From positions 839,523-903,522 of the forward strand of contig DDGL01000014.1 in assembly GCA_002337605.1 (NCBI GenBank): DNA of 64,000 bases. The letters are read 5' to 3'. The stretch comes from Flavobacteriaceae bacterium UBA1903 (GTDB lineage: Bacteria > Bacteroidota > Bacteroidia > Flavobacteriales > Flavobacteriaceae). Shown one piece after another: positions 8,004 through 16,725 of this stretch. The translations under genes and the position numbers were made by a program. Position 1 is the first letter of the stretch. Each line of letters opens with the position of its first letter. Below the pieces are notes generated by a model. The model was not told the DNA's origin, ran no database searches, and saw only the letters and a list, made by a program, of their open reading frames with translations.

Positions 8004-10535
8004 CTATTTCATCAATTTCAACGTCATTCTTTTAATTCTATCCTTCATTTTTTCCGAAGATAGTTTTTCCCGTAACCTGTCTGTAATAATAGGGAAACTA
8101 AATGGCGTAGCGTTTTCACATTCTTTCCAGACGACTACCTGGGTTGCCATACGCTCCAGAGCAATTCGTAACCTGCCTTCCTCCATCTCGTGCTCAAACG
8201 TTTCCCTAAACGCTTGTTGGTATAACAAGTTGTCTGCTTCATAATCCCGAAACACGTCAAACAACAATTGAGAATTGCTTTGCAGATGCTTTGTCTTTAT
8301 TTGTTTACTGGGATAGCCCGTAAAAACCATACCGCTTATTACCGCAATATCCCGGAATTTACGGCGGGCGAGTTCTGTACTGTTTAAACTTTTCTGAAGA
8401 TCACTAAAGAGATAGTCGGTGCTAAATAAATTGTTATCCAGCACATTCTGAATATCCAAAGGTTGGTCACTCAGCAATTCAAAACCATAATCGTTGTACG
8501 CCAAAGAAAATGTGATGGGCGAGAGTAGACTAATTCGGTAGGCCAACAAACCGCCCATAGCCATGTGTACGAACCTGCCTTCAAAAGGATAAAATAGATG
8601 ATGATACCCCTCCCGCGTTTTAAAAGTTTCTATTAAAAACTCATTGTTACCAGGAACGATGCTTTCTCGCTCCTGCCTTTCAAAAATGTGAGACAGGGCT
8701 TTTAACTCGGGGGTGTTGCGTTTATGGTCAGTTTCAGATTGTAATTCGTTTCGTAAGATTTCAGACATTTGAGAGGAAAGTGCCATGCGTCCACCCATAA
8801 AGCTTACCACGTTTCTTGTACGTTTGGTACTTCGTCTTACCTGTGCGATCATATTTCTAACCCGCACCAATTCTAAGGTGCGTCCTGCAAAAACAAAAAC
8901 GTCGCCAGGCTTCATTTTCCCTATGAAAAACTCTTCAATAGTACCAATAAATCCACCGGTCACATATTTTACCTGTACCATGGCATCGCTTACAATAGTT
9001 CCGATGGAAAGACGATGCATCATAGCTGTTTGCCTACTGTCCACATAAAATCTTCCGCTTTCATCTACCAGAACACGCTTGTATTCGTTATACGCCTGCA
9101 AGCTTTGGCTGCCCATTGTGATAAAATTGAGACACCATTGCCATTGTTCCTCTGTAATTCCCTGAAAGCAGAAGGTGTTTTTAATTTCAGGGAAAATTTC
9201 TTTCGGAATAAATCCATCGCTAACCGCCAGGGTTACCAGATACTGAATGAGTACATCAAAGCTTAACAAATACGGAATACGGTCTTCCATGACATCTCCT
9301 TTAACCGCTTTTTTTAAGGCCGAAGCTTCTATTAACTCCATAGCGTGCGTTGGCAAAAAGTGAATTACTGAAGGTTCTCCCGGTCTATGATTGCTTCGCC
9401 CTGCACGTTGCAAAAATTTAGCAATCCCTTTTGGACCCCCAATCTGAATGATGGTTTCTACAGGTGCAAAGTCTACTCCCAGGTCCAGACTGGATGTCGC
9501 TACCACGGCTTTTAGACTTTCATTTCGGATGGCTTGTTCCACCCACAGACGGGTTTCTTTGTTAATACTTCCATGGTGCATTGCCATTTCACCAGCAAAT
9601 TCAGGGTATTTCTCCAGTATTTTCTGAAACCAGATTTCACATTGGCTTCTTGTGTTTGTAAAGATCAGTGTTGTCTTACTTGCCTTTATTATTGGAATGA
9701 TATCATCTAGCAAATGCAATCCTAAATGTCCGCGCCACGGAAAGGTTTCCATCTTTTTTGGGATGATAGATTTTACAACAATTTTTTTACTCAATTTCGC
9801 CTTAATTAAAACACTTTTTTTTGTCTGGTCGAGTGCAGTCGAGATCTTCTTTGAACTATCGAGATTTTTTGTTAACCTCTCGACTACGCTCGAGGAGACA
9901 TCTTTACTATTTCCCAAAAGGACCTCCTGTGCCTGCTCGAGATTTCCAATGGTTGCTGAAATTCCCCAAATGCGTAACTGGGGCGAGATGGTTTTTAAGC
10001 GAGACAATCCCAGCTCCATTTGTACACCGCGTTTGCTGCCCAATAATTCGTGCCATTCGTCTACCACAACAGCAGTTAGTGTTTTAAAAGTTTTTTCATA
10101 CCCTTTACTCGCCAGCAATAACATTAAACTTTCTGGAGTAGTGATAAGGAGATCGGGCATGTTTTTCTTTTGCTGTGCTCTTATTTTTTGAGGGGTATCC
10201 CCTGTTCGGATCCCAACGGTTAGTCCTGTCTCTAATTCATCTGCAAAACGTTGTGCAGCTTGTTGTATTTCGACCGAAAGTGCCCGTAAAGGCGTGATCC
10301 ATACTGCTTTTAATTCTTTGGTATGCTTGGTTTTATATGCTGGATTGTCTTTTATGTATTGTAGCACTATGGGAACCCACAGCGCATAGGTTTTTCCGCT
10401 TCCCGTAGGTGCATTTAAAAGTCCATGCTTCCCGCCAAGAAAGGCTTTCCAGGTTTTTTTCTGAAAAGGAAAGGCGTTCCAGTTTTTGGACTCGAACCAG
10501 GTTTCGGCTATGTTTATGAGTTCTTTTTGATTCAT
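8004..10535 (-). CDS. Ligase-associated DNA damage response DEXH-box helicase (Lhr-type)
   Basis: 843-residue SF2 helicase. Walker A APTGSGKT at 42-49, DEWH box at 159-162, SAT at 193-195, the C-terminal RecA motif QRAGRSNH, then the long Lhr-core extension. Lhr-type enzymes unwind DNA or RNA-DNA duplexes 3' to 5'. Neighbouring ligase, MBL exonuclease and PdeM genes define the ligase-associated type. Residues about 212-239 are encoded by a 77-bp inverted-repeat element inserted in frame shortly after the SAT motif; its sequence (SSSVVERL, ISTALDQ) is low-complexity and polar, so it probably forms a surface loop. One base separates it from the ligase gene. Confidence 0.93.
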   Translation of the reverse strand: MNQKELINIAETWFESKNWNAFPFQKKTWKAFLGGKHGLLNAPTGSGKTYALWVPIVLQYIKDNPAYKTKHTKELKAVWITPLRALSVEIQQAAQRFADELETGLTVGIRTGDTPQKIRAQQKKNMPDLLITTPESLMLLLASKGYEKTFKTLTAVVVDEWHELLGSKRGVQMELGLSRLKTISPQLRIWGISATIGNLEQAQEVLLGNSKDVSSSVVERLTKNLDSSKKISTALDQTKKSVLIKAKLSKKIVVKSIIPKKMETFPWRGHLGLHLLDDIIPIIKASKTTLIFTNTRSQCEIWFQKILEKYPEFAGEMAMHHGSINKETRLWVEQAIRNESLKAVVATSSLDLGVDFAPVETIIQIGGPKGIAKFLQRAGRSNHRPGEPSVIHFLPTHAMELIEASALKKAVKGDVMEDRIPYLLSFDVLIQYLVTLAVSDGFIPKEIFPEIKNTFCFQGITEEQWQWCLNFITMGSQSLQAYNEYKRVLVDESGRFYVDSRQTAMMHRLSIGTIVSDAMVQVKYVTGGFIGTIEEFFIGKMKPGDVFVFAGRTLELVRVRNMIAQVRRSTKRTRNVVSFMGGRMALSSQMSEILRNELQSETDHKRNTPELKALSHIFERQERESIVPGNNEFLIETFKTREGYHHLFYPFEGRFVHMAMGGLLAYRISLLSPITFSLAYNDYGFELLSDQPLDIQNVLDNNLFSTDYLFSDLQKSLNSTELARRKFRDIAVISGMVFTGYPSKQIKTKHLQSNSQLLFDVFRDYEADNLLYQQAFRETFEHEMEEGRLRIALERMATQVVVWKECENATPFSFPIITDRLREKLSSEKMKDRIKRMTLKLMK
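9823..9899. repeat. 77-bp inverted-repeat element inserted in frame in lhr
   Basis: Two copies of a TCGA-rich palindrome face each other: GGTCGAGTGCAGTCGAGAT at 9827-9845 and CTCTCGACTACGCTCGAGG at 9877-9895. The outer and inner parts are complementary (14 of 16 bases for TCGAGTGCAGTCGAGA versus its partner), so the whole could fold into one hairpin with a roughly 30-base loop. It keeps the helicase frame open. The same motif occurs in metG and the exonuclease gene. Confidence 0.6.
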
Positions 10536-10536
10536 A

Positions 10537-12135
10537 TTATTTAGGAATCAAGGCTCTTAAATCGTCCAACGTATTTGCCTCTTCGATAGGCTTGTCTTTT
10601 CTCCATCTTAAAATTCTTGGGAACCGTGTGGCGATACCACTCTTATGCCGGCTACTTTCAGCAATACCTTCAAAAGCAATTTCAAAAACGTGGTGTGGGG
10701 TAACGCTTCTAACAGGGCCAAATCGTTCCAGCGTGTTTTTCTTTATCCAGACATCTACTTGCCTGAATTCGGCATCGGTCAGGCCAGAATAGGCCTTTGC
10801 AAACGTCACTAACTCTCCATCGTTCCAAAGTCCAAAGGTATAATCTGTATATAAATTGGCACGTCGCCCATGGCCACGCATGGCGTAAGTAAGTACACCA
10901 TCTATAGTAAAAGGATCTGTCTTCCATTTCCACCAATCTCCTTTTTTTCTACCTACTAAATAAGGGGAATCTTTGCGTTTCAGCATTAAACCTTCACTAC
11001 GCTTTTCTCTTGCAAGCGCCCGTTCTTTTGCGGCAGCGTCCCAGGTTTTAAAATTCATGGTTTCACTCAGGTACAATCCTATTTCATCACAAGCGCATTC
11101 TGAAATAAGTTGGTCTAAAATTTTTCTTCTTTCTGAAAAAGGCATTTGCCTGATATCTTCTCCTTTCCACTCCAGTAAATCATAAGCGTTTAAAATAACA
11201 GGCGTTTTCTCCAGTAGTTTTTTTGAAAGATTTTTACGGCCTATTCGGGTTTGTAGCTCATTAAAGTTTCCAATTTCGTTATTTCCGAAGGGTAAAATTT
11301 CTCCATCTAATACTGTTCCGTTCGGGATTTTGGAAAGGAAACGTTGAAATTCAGGGTATTTATCGGTTACTAATTCTTCGCCCCGGGACCATACAAAAAC
11401 CTCATCATTTCTAATAATTACCTGACTTCTAATACCGTCCCACTTATGTTCAAAGCTCCAATCTGAAATTTCTCCCAGATCTTCCTGAAAGTTTTCTTCC
11501 ACGGCATATGCCAGATAAAACGGATAAGGCTTGCTTAGATAATCTTCCGGGTTTTCTTCTAAAATTAGTTTTTTAAACGTTGTGTTTTCCGGAGTCCAGT
11601 CGCCCATTAATTTATAGGCCAGGATGTCTTCGTCTATTTCTGTAGCTTTTGAAAGCGCGCGAGTCATTAATTTTTGACTTACCCCAATTCTAAAACCACC
11701 TGTAATAATCTTATTGAATACAAAGCGTTCAAAATAGGTCATCTGTAACCAGTTTTCCTGAAGGTAGCTTCGTTTTTCATCTTCTGGAAGCGCTCTAAGT
11801 TTTATGATTTCAGAAATAATTTCGGAGAGAGATTTTGAAATTCCCTGACCATCATTCCCAGTTGGAATGATCAGCGCAATGGTTTCGGCCAGGTCGCCTA
11901 CAATGTGGTAGCTTTCTTCAAAAAGCCATAAAGGAATTCCGCTGATTTCCGTAGCCCACAACCGTAATAATGTTGTGTTTACAGGACGTTTGGGGCGTCG
12001 GTGGGAGAGAATAGCGATAGTCCATAGCTTATCATCTTCGTTAGCATTTTTAAAATACTCGGTAAGCGCTGCAACTTTTAAAGTAGTTTTATTAGTACTG
12101 TCTAAGGTTTTTATGAGATTGGCAAATTGTTTCAT
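10537..12135 (-). CDS. ATP-dependent DNA ligase (ligase-associated repair cluster)
   Basis: 532 residues. The nucleotidyl-transfer motif I is HKWDGIR with the adenylated lysine at K231, preceded by a DNA-binding helical domain (1-210) and followed by the OB-fold part (WWKWKTDPFTIDGVL is motif V). It seals nicks in duplex DNA using ATP, distinct from the NAD-dependent housekeeping LigA. It overlaps the exonuclease gene by four bases and lies one base before lhr, giving a tight repair operon. Length and domain order match the bacterial ligases found with Lhr and MBL exonuclease. Confidence 0.93.
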   Translation of the reverse strand: MKQFANLIKTLDSTNKTTLKVAALTEYFKNANEDDKLWTIAILSHRRPKRPVNTTLLRLWATEISGIPLWLFEESYHIVGDLAETIALIIPTGNDGQGISKSLSEIISEIIKLRALPEDEKRSYLQENWLQMTYFERFVFNKIITGGFRIGVSQKLMTRALSKATEIDEDILAYKLMGDWTPENTTFKKLILEENPEDYLSKPYPFYLAYAVEENFQEDLGEISDWSFEHKWDGIRSQVIIRNDEVFVWSRGEELVTDKYPEFQRFLSKIPNGTVLDGEILPFGNNEIGNFNELQTRIGRKNLSKKLLEKTPVILNAYDLLEWKGEDIRQMPFSERRKILDQLISECACDEIGLYLSETMNFKTWDAAAKERALAREKRSEGLMLKRKDSPYLVGRKKGDWWKWKTDPFTIDGVLTYAMRGHGRRANLYTDYTFGLWNDGELVTFAKAYSGLTDAEFRQVDVWIKKNTLERFGPVRSVTPHHVFEIAFEGIAESSRHKSGIATRFPRILRWRKDKPIEEANTLDDLRALIPK

Positions 12136-13169
12136 TGGCTTTCTTCATCTATTTTATCTTGTTCGCTAAGCGCAGTCGAAGCGTCTTCTTCGTATTGTGT
12201 TTTTTCAGTTCTGGCATCGAGACCCATTTCTTCACGCAGGTATCTCGAGAAAATGTCGGTATAGCCATGAGTGGCGATTACTTTTTCACAGCCTGTTTCC
12301 TTGACCGTGTTCAATAAACCGTCCCAATCTGCATGATCGCTCAAGACAAACCCTCTGTCAATTGCCCGTCTTCTTCTGGCTCCTCTAAAAGTCATCCAGC
12401 CACTGGCACTAGCTGTAACATAAGGAACCATTTTCCGAATCCATGTACCGCCGTGAGCACTTGGTGGCGCCAGAACTATATTCCCCAACAATTCTTCTTT
12501 TTTGGTGTCTCGGGTAATGCGGTTAGTTTCGTGAAAATTATAATTTTCACGAAGGACATTGGTCATATTTTCTATGGCGCCGTGGGTGTATATTTTACCA
12601 ATGTCTGGATCCAGGTGTTTTAGCAAGCGTTGTGCTTTACCCAGGCTATATCCAAAGAGGATAGAGGTTTTGTTTTCAGCTCTGTTCTCTGCCCACCAGG
12701 TATTAATATCTGTAAATACTTCGGCCTGAGGTATCCACTTAAAGGCGGGTAAGCCAAAGGTGCATTCGGTAATAAAGGTGTTGCATTTTACAAGTTCAAA
12801 GGGTTCGGCAATGCCGTCGTCTTCGGTTTTAAAGTCGCCTGTAAAAACCCACACTTCACCTTTATACTCAGCACGTACCTGACTGGATGCAACAATATGC
12901 CCTGCAGGATGCAAACTAAATTTAACACCATTAATTGAAAAAGTTTCGTTCCATTCCTTTCCGCTTACGGTAATTTCTCCCAGGCGGTGTTTTATGATGG
13001 ATACATTATTGTGGTGGGTAATATACTGTTTGTGTCCCCAGCGACTGTGGTCTGCATGCCCATGAGTAACAATGCATTTATCAACAGGTCGCCAGGCATC
13101 AATATAAATATTGGCTTGCTTGCAATAAATGCCTTTTTCATTAAATTGTAGTAGTGGTGTTCTGGGCAA
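12132..13169 (-). CDS. Ligase-associated DNA damage response exonuclease (MBL-fold)
   Basis: 345 residues of the metallo-beta-lactamase/beta-CASP class. The zinc-binding HGHADH motif is at residues 36-41, and later motifs (FTGDFKTEDDG, LSDHADWDG, ATHGYTD) are present. Relatives are mRNA 3'-end processing or SNM1-like nucleases; with Lhr and a ligase they are called ligase-associated exonuclease. It is the first gene of the six-gene run and overlaps the ligase start (ATGA). Odd: the last 15 or so residues (DASTALSEQ) come from a palindromic repeat at 12161-12185, so the C-terminal tail is probably repeat-derived. Confidence 0.9.
   Translation of the reverse strand: MPRTPLLQFNEKGIYCKQANIYIDAWRPVDKCIVTHGHADHSRWGHKQYITHHNNVSIIKHRLGEITVSGKEWNETFSINGVKFSLHPAGHIVASSQVRAEYKGEVWVFTGDFKTEDDGIAEPFELVKCNTFITECTFGLPAFKWIPQAEVFTDINTWWAENRAENKTSILFGYSLGKAQRLLKHLDPDIGKIYTHGAIENMTNVLRENYNFHETNRITRDTKKEELLGNIVLAPPSAHGGTWIRKMVPYVTASASGWMTFRGARRRRAIDRGFVLSDHADWDGLLNTVKETGCEKVIATHGYTDIFSRYLREEMGLDARTEKTQYEEDASTALSEQDKIDEESQ
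12161..12185. repeat. Palindromic repeat at the 3' end of the exonuclease gene
   Basis: Contains TTCGCTAAGCGCAGTCGAA, an imperfect palindrome related to the repeats in lhr and metG (shared GCGCAGTCGA core, and the encoded STAL peptide is the same as in lhr). It is read in frame and supplies part of the C-terminal tail. Confidence 0.5.
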
Positions 13170-13316
13170 TTTTTAAGTGTTTTTTTATGTTTCTTAAAAT
13201 TACAGGTTTTGAAAGGTTTGTATTTTAGAATTAAGAAAAGTTTAATGACTATACTTTTCAGAAGTTTTCCGAAAAAAGATTCTGTCGCTTTATTCGGAAA
13301 TTTTTAGCGCTTAGAT

Positions 13317-13324
13317 TATATTTG
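13317..13324 (+). promoter_or_regulatory. Bacteroidota -7 promoter element for the TerB-like gene
   Basis: TATATTTG matches TAnnTTTG and ends 18 bases before the ATG at 13343, giving a short leader. No clear TTTG at the -33 distance. The region 13170-13342 separates two divergent genes and must hold both promoters. Confidence 0.45.
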
Positions 13325-13342
13325 TAGCATAAATTAGGAACT

Positions 13343-13768
13343 ATGTCATTTACAGATTTATTTGAGAGTGGAGAACACAAAAGGAACTTAGGCCATTTTG
13401 CATCTATTGCTAATATGGCTGCAGTAAACGGAGCCCTTAATGCCGAAGAAGAAAAAATGTTGCGCCGTTTTGCAAAGAAGTTAGATATTGACGAAAGTGA
13501 ATACGAGGCTGTATTGAAAAACCCAACAAAATACCCTATTAACCCACCAAATGATGCAGACCGAAGGTTGGAGCGTATGCACGATTTGTTTGAAATGATT
13601 TTTGCCGATCATGAGATTGACGATCACGAGCGTTTCTTAATTGAAAAGTATGCTATTGGTTTAGGATATACCGCAGAGCTAGCTCAAAAGCTTATTAAAA
13701 GATCTGTTGAAATATACAGCGGTGGTCTGGATATGGAAGACTACCGTTACCTTTTAAACAGAGAGTAA
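13343..13768 (+). CDS. TerB-like tellurite resistance family protein
   Basis: 141 residues, all-helical, acidic, with the TerB-type segment ANMAAVNGALNAEEEKML and a second half repeating the pattern (FADHEIDDHERFLIEKYA). TerB-like proteins are small cytoplasmic helical-bundle proteins, some metal-binding, of unclear function; the tellurite link comes from a few plasmid systems and should not be assumed here. It is a single-gene unit with its own promoter and a strong terminator at 13793, divergent from the repair operon. Confidence 0.75.
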   Translation: MSFTDLFESGEHKRNLGHFASIANMAAVNGALNAEEEKMLRRFAKKLDIDESEYEAVLKNPTKYPINPPNDADRRLERMHDLFEMIFADHEIDDHERFLIEKYAIGLGYTAELAQKLIKRSVEIYSGGLDMEDYRYLLNRE

Positions 13769-13792
13769 CCCCAATTTTAAGTGTTAAGAAGA

Positions 13793-13825
13793 GGGCTTTT
13801 CGATCGTATCGAAAGGCCCTTTTTA
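13793..13825 (+). terminator. Rho-independent terminator after the TerB-like gene
   Basis: The arms GGGCTTTTCGAT and ATCGAAAGGCCC pair over 12 positions with one G-U, close on CGT and are followed by TTTTTAT. It lies between convergent genes (TerB-like and fbp) and ends four bases from the fbp stop. Confidence 0.85.
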
Positions 13826-13828
13826 TAG

Positions 13829-14839
13829 TTATGATGTTGAGTTCTGCATAAATTCTTCGGCTTTAGCAACCATGTTTTTACTTCCGCAGAAAAATGGAAC
13901 ACGTTGGTGTAATTTGGTAGGTTGAATGTCCAGAATACGCTCAAACCCATTGCTGGCGCTACCATTAGCTTGTTCAGCCAGATATGCCATTGGGTTGCAT
14001 TCGTACAACAAACGGAGCTTGCCGTCTGGATCCTTAGACGTGTTTGGGTAAATGTAAATACCACCTTTTATCATATTTCTATGAAAATCTGAAACTAAAG
14101 AACCTATGTACCTTGCAGAATAGGGACGGTTTCCTTCTTCTTTCTGACAATATTTAATATAGTCTTTTACACCTTGCGGGAAATGCACATAATTTCCTTC
14201 GTTTACGGAATAGATATTTCCATCTTCAGGGTACTGCATATTTGGATGCGAAAGGTAGTAGGTTCCAATCGCTGGGTTAAGTGTAAAACCGTTAACCCCA
14301 TGACCTGTAGAGTACACAATCATTGTTGAAGTTCCGTATACAATATATCCTGCCGCAACCTGATTTTTTCCAGGTTGTAGGAAATCGTCCAACGTAACAG
14401 GAGTTCCGGGGGGAGTAACTCGTCTATAAATAGAAAAAATGGTGCCCACTGAAACATTTACATCTATATTGGAAGAGCCATCCAGGGGATCCATTAAGAC
14501 AATATACTTATTGTCGTTCTTTTTATTGCGCCCGGTAATGGTAATATAATCGTCCTCTTCTTCACTGGCGATCCCACAAACAATTTCCCTATTGGTAAGT
14601 GTTTTTATAAAAATCTCATTAGCGTAAACATCTAGTTTTTGCTGGTCTTCCCCCTGTACATTTGTTTCTCCGGCAGCGCCCAGAATATCTACCAGACCCG
14701 CTTTGTTTACCTCGTGGTTTACCACCTTCGCCGCCAGGCGTATGGAATTGATCAACCGCGATAGCTCGCCCGAAGAGTATTTAAACTCTTCTTGATTTTC
14801 GATGATAAATTCCCCTAAAGTTTGGTTTTGTTTTGCCAT
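13829..14839 (-). CDS. fbp: Class I fructose-1,6-bisphosphatase
   Basis: 336 residues. Hydrolyses fructose 1,6-bisphosphate to fructose 6-phosphate, the committed gluconeogenic step, in the cytoplasm. The metal-binding motif DPLDGSSN is at 117-124, with the acidic cluster SEEED at 92-96 and substrate-binding ARYIGSLVSDFHR further on. Length and sequence are typical of class I enzymes. It is monocistronic, divergent from the GNAT gene at 14922; the 82-bp gap contains GATATTTG on each strand, resembling the -7 element but with the first T replaced. Confidence 0.96.
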   Translation of the reverse strand: MAKQNQTLGEFIIENQEEFKYSSGELSRLINSIRLAAKVVNHEVNKAGLVDILGAAGETNVQGEDQQKLDVYANEIFIKTLTNREIVCGIASEEEDDYITITGRNKKNDNKYIVLMDPLDGSSNIDVNVSVGTIFSIYRRVTPPGTPVTLDDFLQPGKNQVAAGYIVYGTSTMIVYSTGHGVNGFTLNPAIGTYYLSHPNMQYPEDGNIYSVNEGNYVHFPQGVKDYIKYCQKEEGNRPYSARYIGSLVSDFHRNMIKGGIYIYPNTSKDPDGKLRLLYECNPMAYLAEQANGSASNGFERILDIQPTKLHQRVPFFCGSKNMVAKAEEFMQNSTS

Positions 14840-14921
14840 GAGTGCCCGTAGTGCTTAGATTTGACGCAAATATCGGGATTTTTAAGAAATACCACCGATA
14901 TTTGTCAAGCAAAACCAACAA

Positions 14922-15383
14922 ATGGACATAAACATACGCAAAGCCGAACGAGAAGATATGCCCCAAGTCCTGGAGCTTATTAAAGAGTTAGCTGTTTTTG
15001 AAAAAGAACCCAATGCTGTTGAGGTAACAGTTGCAACCTTAGAAGCCGAAGGGTTTGACAATAAGCTATTCACGTGTTTTGTTGCTGAAAATGAAAATGA
15101 AATAATTGGAATGGCGCTGGTGTATTTTCGTTTTTCTACATGGAAAGGACGTACAGTTCATTTGGAAGATTTAATTGTAAAACAACACTACCGAAGTGAA
15201 GGAATAGGCACATTACTTTATACTACTGTGGTACAATATGCGAAACAGCAAGGCGTAAAACGTGTAGAATGGGTGGTGCTGGACTGGAACCAGAATGCCA
15301 TCGATTTTTACGAAAAAAGTGGCGCTACCTTATTAAAGGATTGGTATTTGGTGCAATTGGGAGAAGAACACATTAAGAAGTAA
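14922..15383 (+). CDS. GNAT-family N-acetyltransferase
   Basis: 153 residues of the GNAT fold: N-terminal IRKAEREDMPQVLELIKEL, an acetyl-CoA-binding segment at HYRSEGIGTLL (Q/R-x-x-G-x-G/A motif A) and C-terminal WNQNAIDFYEKSGA. The family includes spermidine/diamine acetyltransferases, which this one resembles in length and in the DWYLVQL end, but the substrate is not certain. Cytoplasmic. It precedes the aspartate kinase gene by 44 bp and may share its transcript. Confidence 0.85.
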   Translation: MDINIRKAEREDMPQVLELIKELAVFEKEPNAVEVTVATLEAEGFDNKLFTCFVAENENEIIGMALVYFRFSTWKGRTVHLEDLIVKQHYRSEGIGTLLYTTVVQYAKQQGVKRVEWVVLDWNQNAIDFYEKSGATLLKDWYLVQLGEEHIKK

Positions 15384-15427
15384 AGAATTAGTAATAAAAA
15401 GACCCCAATTTCTGTGGGGACAGAAGT

Positions 15428-16684
15428 ATGAAAGTATTCAAATTTGGAGGAGCATCGGTTAAAGATGCCGAAGGTGTGAAAAATGTCGCTACCGTATTAC
15501 AGAAAACGGCAGAGCAGAATTTGCTTGTGGTAATTTCGGCCATGGGCAAAATGACCAATGCGCTTGAAATTGTAGTTTCAAATTATTTTAAGGATACTAC
15601 TTCCATTAAAAGCGCTCAAGAAATATTATTAGATTTCCACGTGCCAATTGTAAACAAGTTGTTTCAGAATGCATCGCATCCAGTGTTCAAAAAATTAAAC
15701 CAATTAGTAACTCAACTAACACAGTTTTTAGAGCAAAATAAATCTACAAATCATGCGTATGTCTATGACCAGGTGGTTTGTTATGGAGAGCTTATTTCGA
15801 CCAGTATTGTTTCAGCATATTTGAATGAAATTGGCATTTCAAATACCTGGCTGGATGTAAGAACCTGTATCGTTACAGACGGTAATTACCGGGATGCAAA
15901 AGTAGACTGGGAAGCCACACAAGTAAATATTACTAATAAAGTTTCAGCAAAAGGAATTACCATTACCCAGGGGTTTTTGGGAGCTGAAGGCACCAATAAT
16001 TTCACGACAACGCTGGGTAGAGAGGGAAGTGATTATACGGCGGCTATTTTTGCGTATTGCCTTAATGCAGAAAACGTGACTATCTGGAAAGACGTGCCAG
16101 GTGTGCTAAATGCAGATCCGAGGTATTTCAGTAAAACAACGCTTTTACAGCAAATATCCTATCGCGAGGCTATCGAATTAGCTTTTTATGGAGCGTCGGT
16201 TATTCATCCTAAAACTCTTCAGCCCCTACAGCGAAAGGAAATTCCTTTGTTTGTGAAATCATTTCTCAACCCCCTTGACGAAGGTACCTGTGTGGGGAAA
16301 GGCGTAACACTGGAGCCTATGGTCTCTTGTTTTATTCTGAAGAAAAACCAAGTGCTTATTTCATTGTCTTCGCTGGACTTCAACTTTATGATGGAGGACC
16401 ACATTGGAAATGTTTTTAAGTGGTTACACGCATATAAAATGAAAGTAGAGCTCATACAGAATTCAGCAATAAGCTTTTCAGTTTGTATAGATAACAAATA
16501 TGATACGCTGGAACCGCTACTCAACAAATTACGCAGTACTTTTAAAGTGCAATGGAATGAAAATGTGACCTTGTACACCATCCGCCATGCTGATGCTAAA
16601 CAAGTTAAGGCGCTTTTAAAGGATAAAGAGCTTTTGTTAAAACAGGAAAGCCGTGGTACAGTACAATTGGTCGTGAAAGAATAG
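15428..16684 (+). CDS. lysC: Aspartate kinase
   Basis: 418 residues. Phosphorylates L-aspartate, the first step towards lysine, threonine, methionine and diaminopimelate. The N-terminal KFGGASV motif (residues 5-11), the TTLGREGSDYTAA segment and the C-terminal regulatory half (about 300-418, ACT-type) are visible. It is monofunctional, not fused to homoserine dehydrogenase. A small hairpin (CCCCA...TGGGG, 15403-15419) sits just before the start and could affect ribosome access, but lacks a U-tract. The regulatory part is divergent from classical enzymes, so feedback effectors cannot be inferred. Confidence 0.88.
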   Translation: MKVFKFGGASVKDAEGVKNVATVLQKTAEQNLLVVISAMGKMTNALEIVVSNYFKDTTSIKSAQEILLDFHVPIVNKLFQNASHPVFKKLNQLVTQLTQFLEQNKSTNHAYVYDQVVCYGELISTSIVSAYLNEIGISNTWLDVRTCIVTDGNYRDAKVDWEATQVNITNKVSAKGITITQGFLGAEGTNNFTTTLGREGSDYTAAIFAYCLNAENVTIWKDVPGVLNADPRYFSKTTLLQQISYREAIELAFYGASVIHPKTLQPLQRKEIPLFVKSFLNPLDEGTCVGKGVTLEPMVSCFILKKNQVLISLSSLDFNFMMEDHIGNVFKWLHAYKMKVELIQNSAISFSVCIDNKYDTLEPLLNKLRSTFKVQWNENVTLYTIRHADAKQVKALLKDKELLLKQESRGTVQLVVKE

Positions 16685-16696
16685 CGGGGGTTTCGT

Positions 16697-16704
16697 TATC
16701 TTTG
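16697..16704 (+). promoter_or_regulatory. Bacteroidota -7 promoter element for the acyltransferase gene
   Basis: TATCTTTG fits TAnnTTTG and lies 21 bases before the ATG at 16726. No TTTG at the ideal upstream spacing was found. Confidence 0.4.
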
Positions 16705-16725
16705 TGAACAACAACCACCAAATTC

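Noticed and set aside
15403..15419. Riboswitch or attenuator before the aspartate kinase gene
   Set aside because: Only a single 5-bp hairpin is seen within a 44-bp gap, far too small for a lysine riboswitch and without a U-tract.
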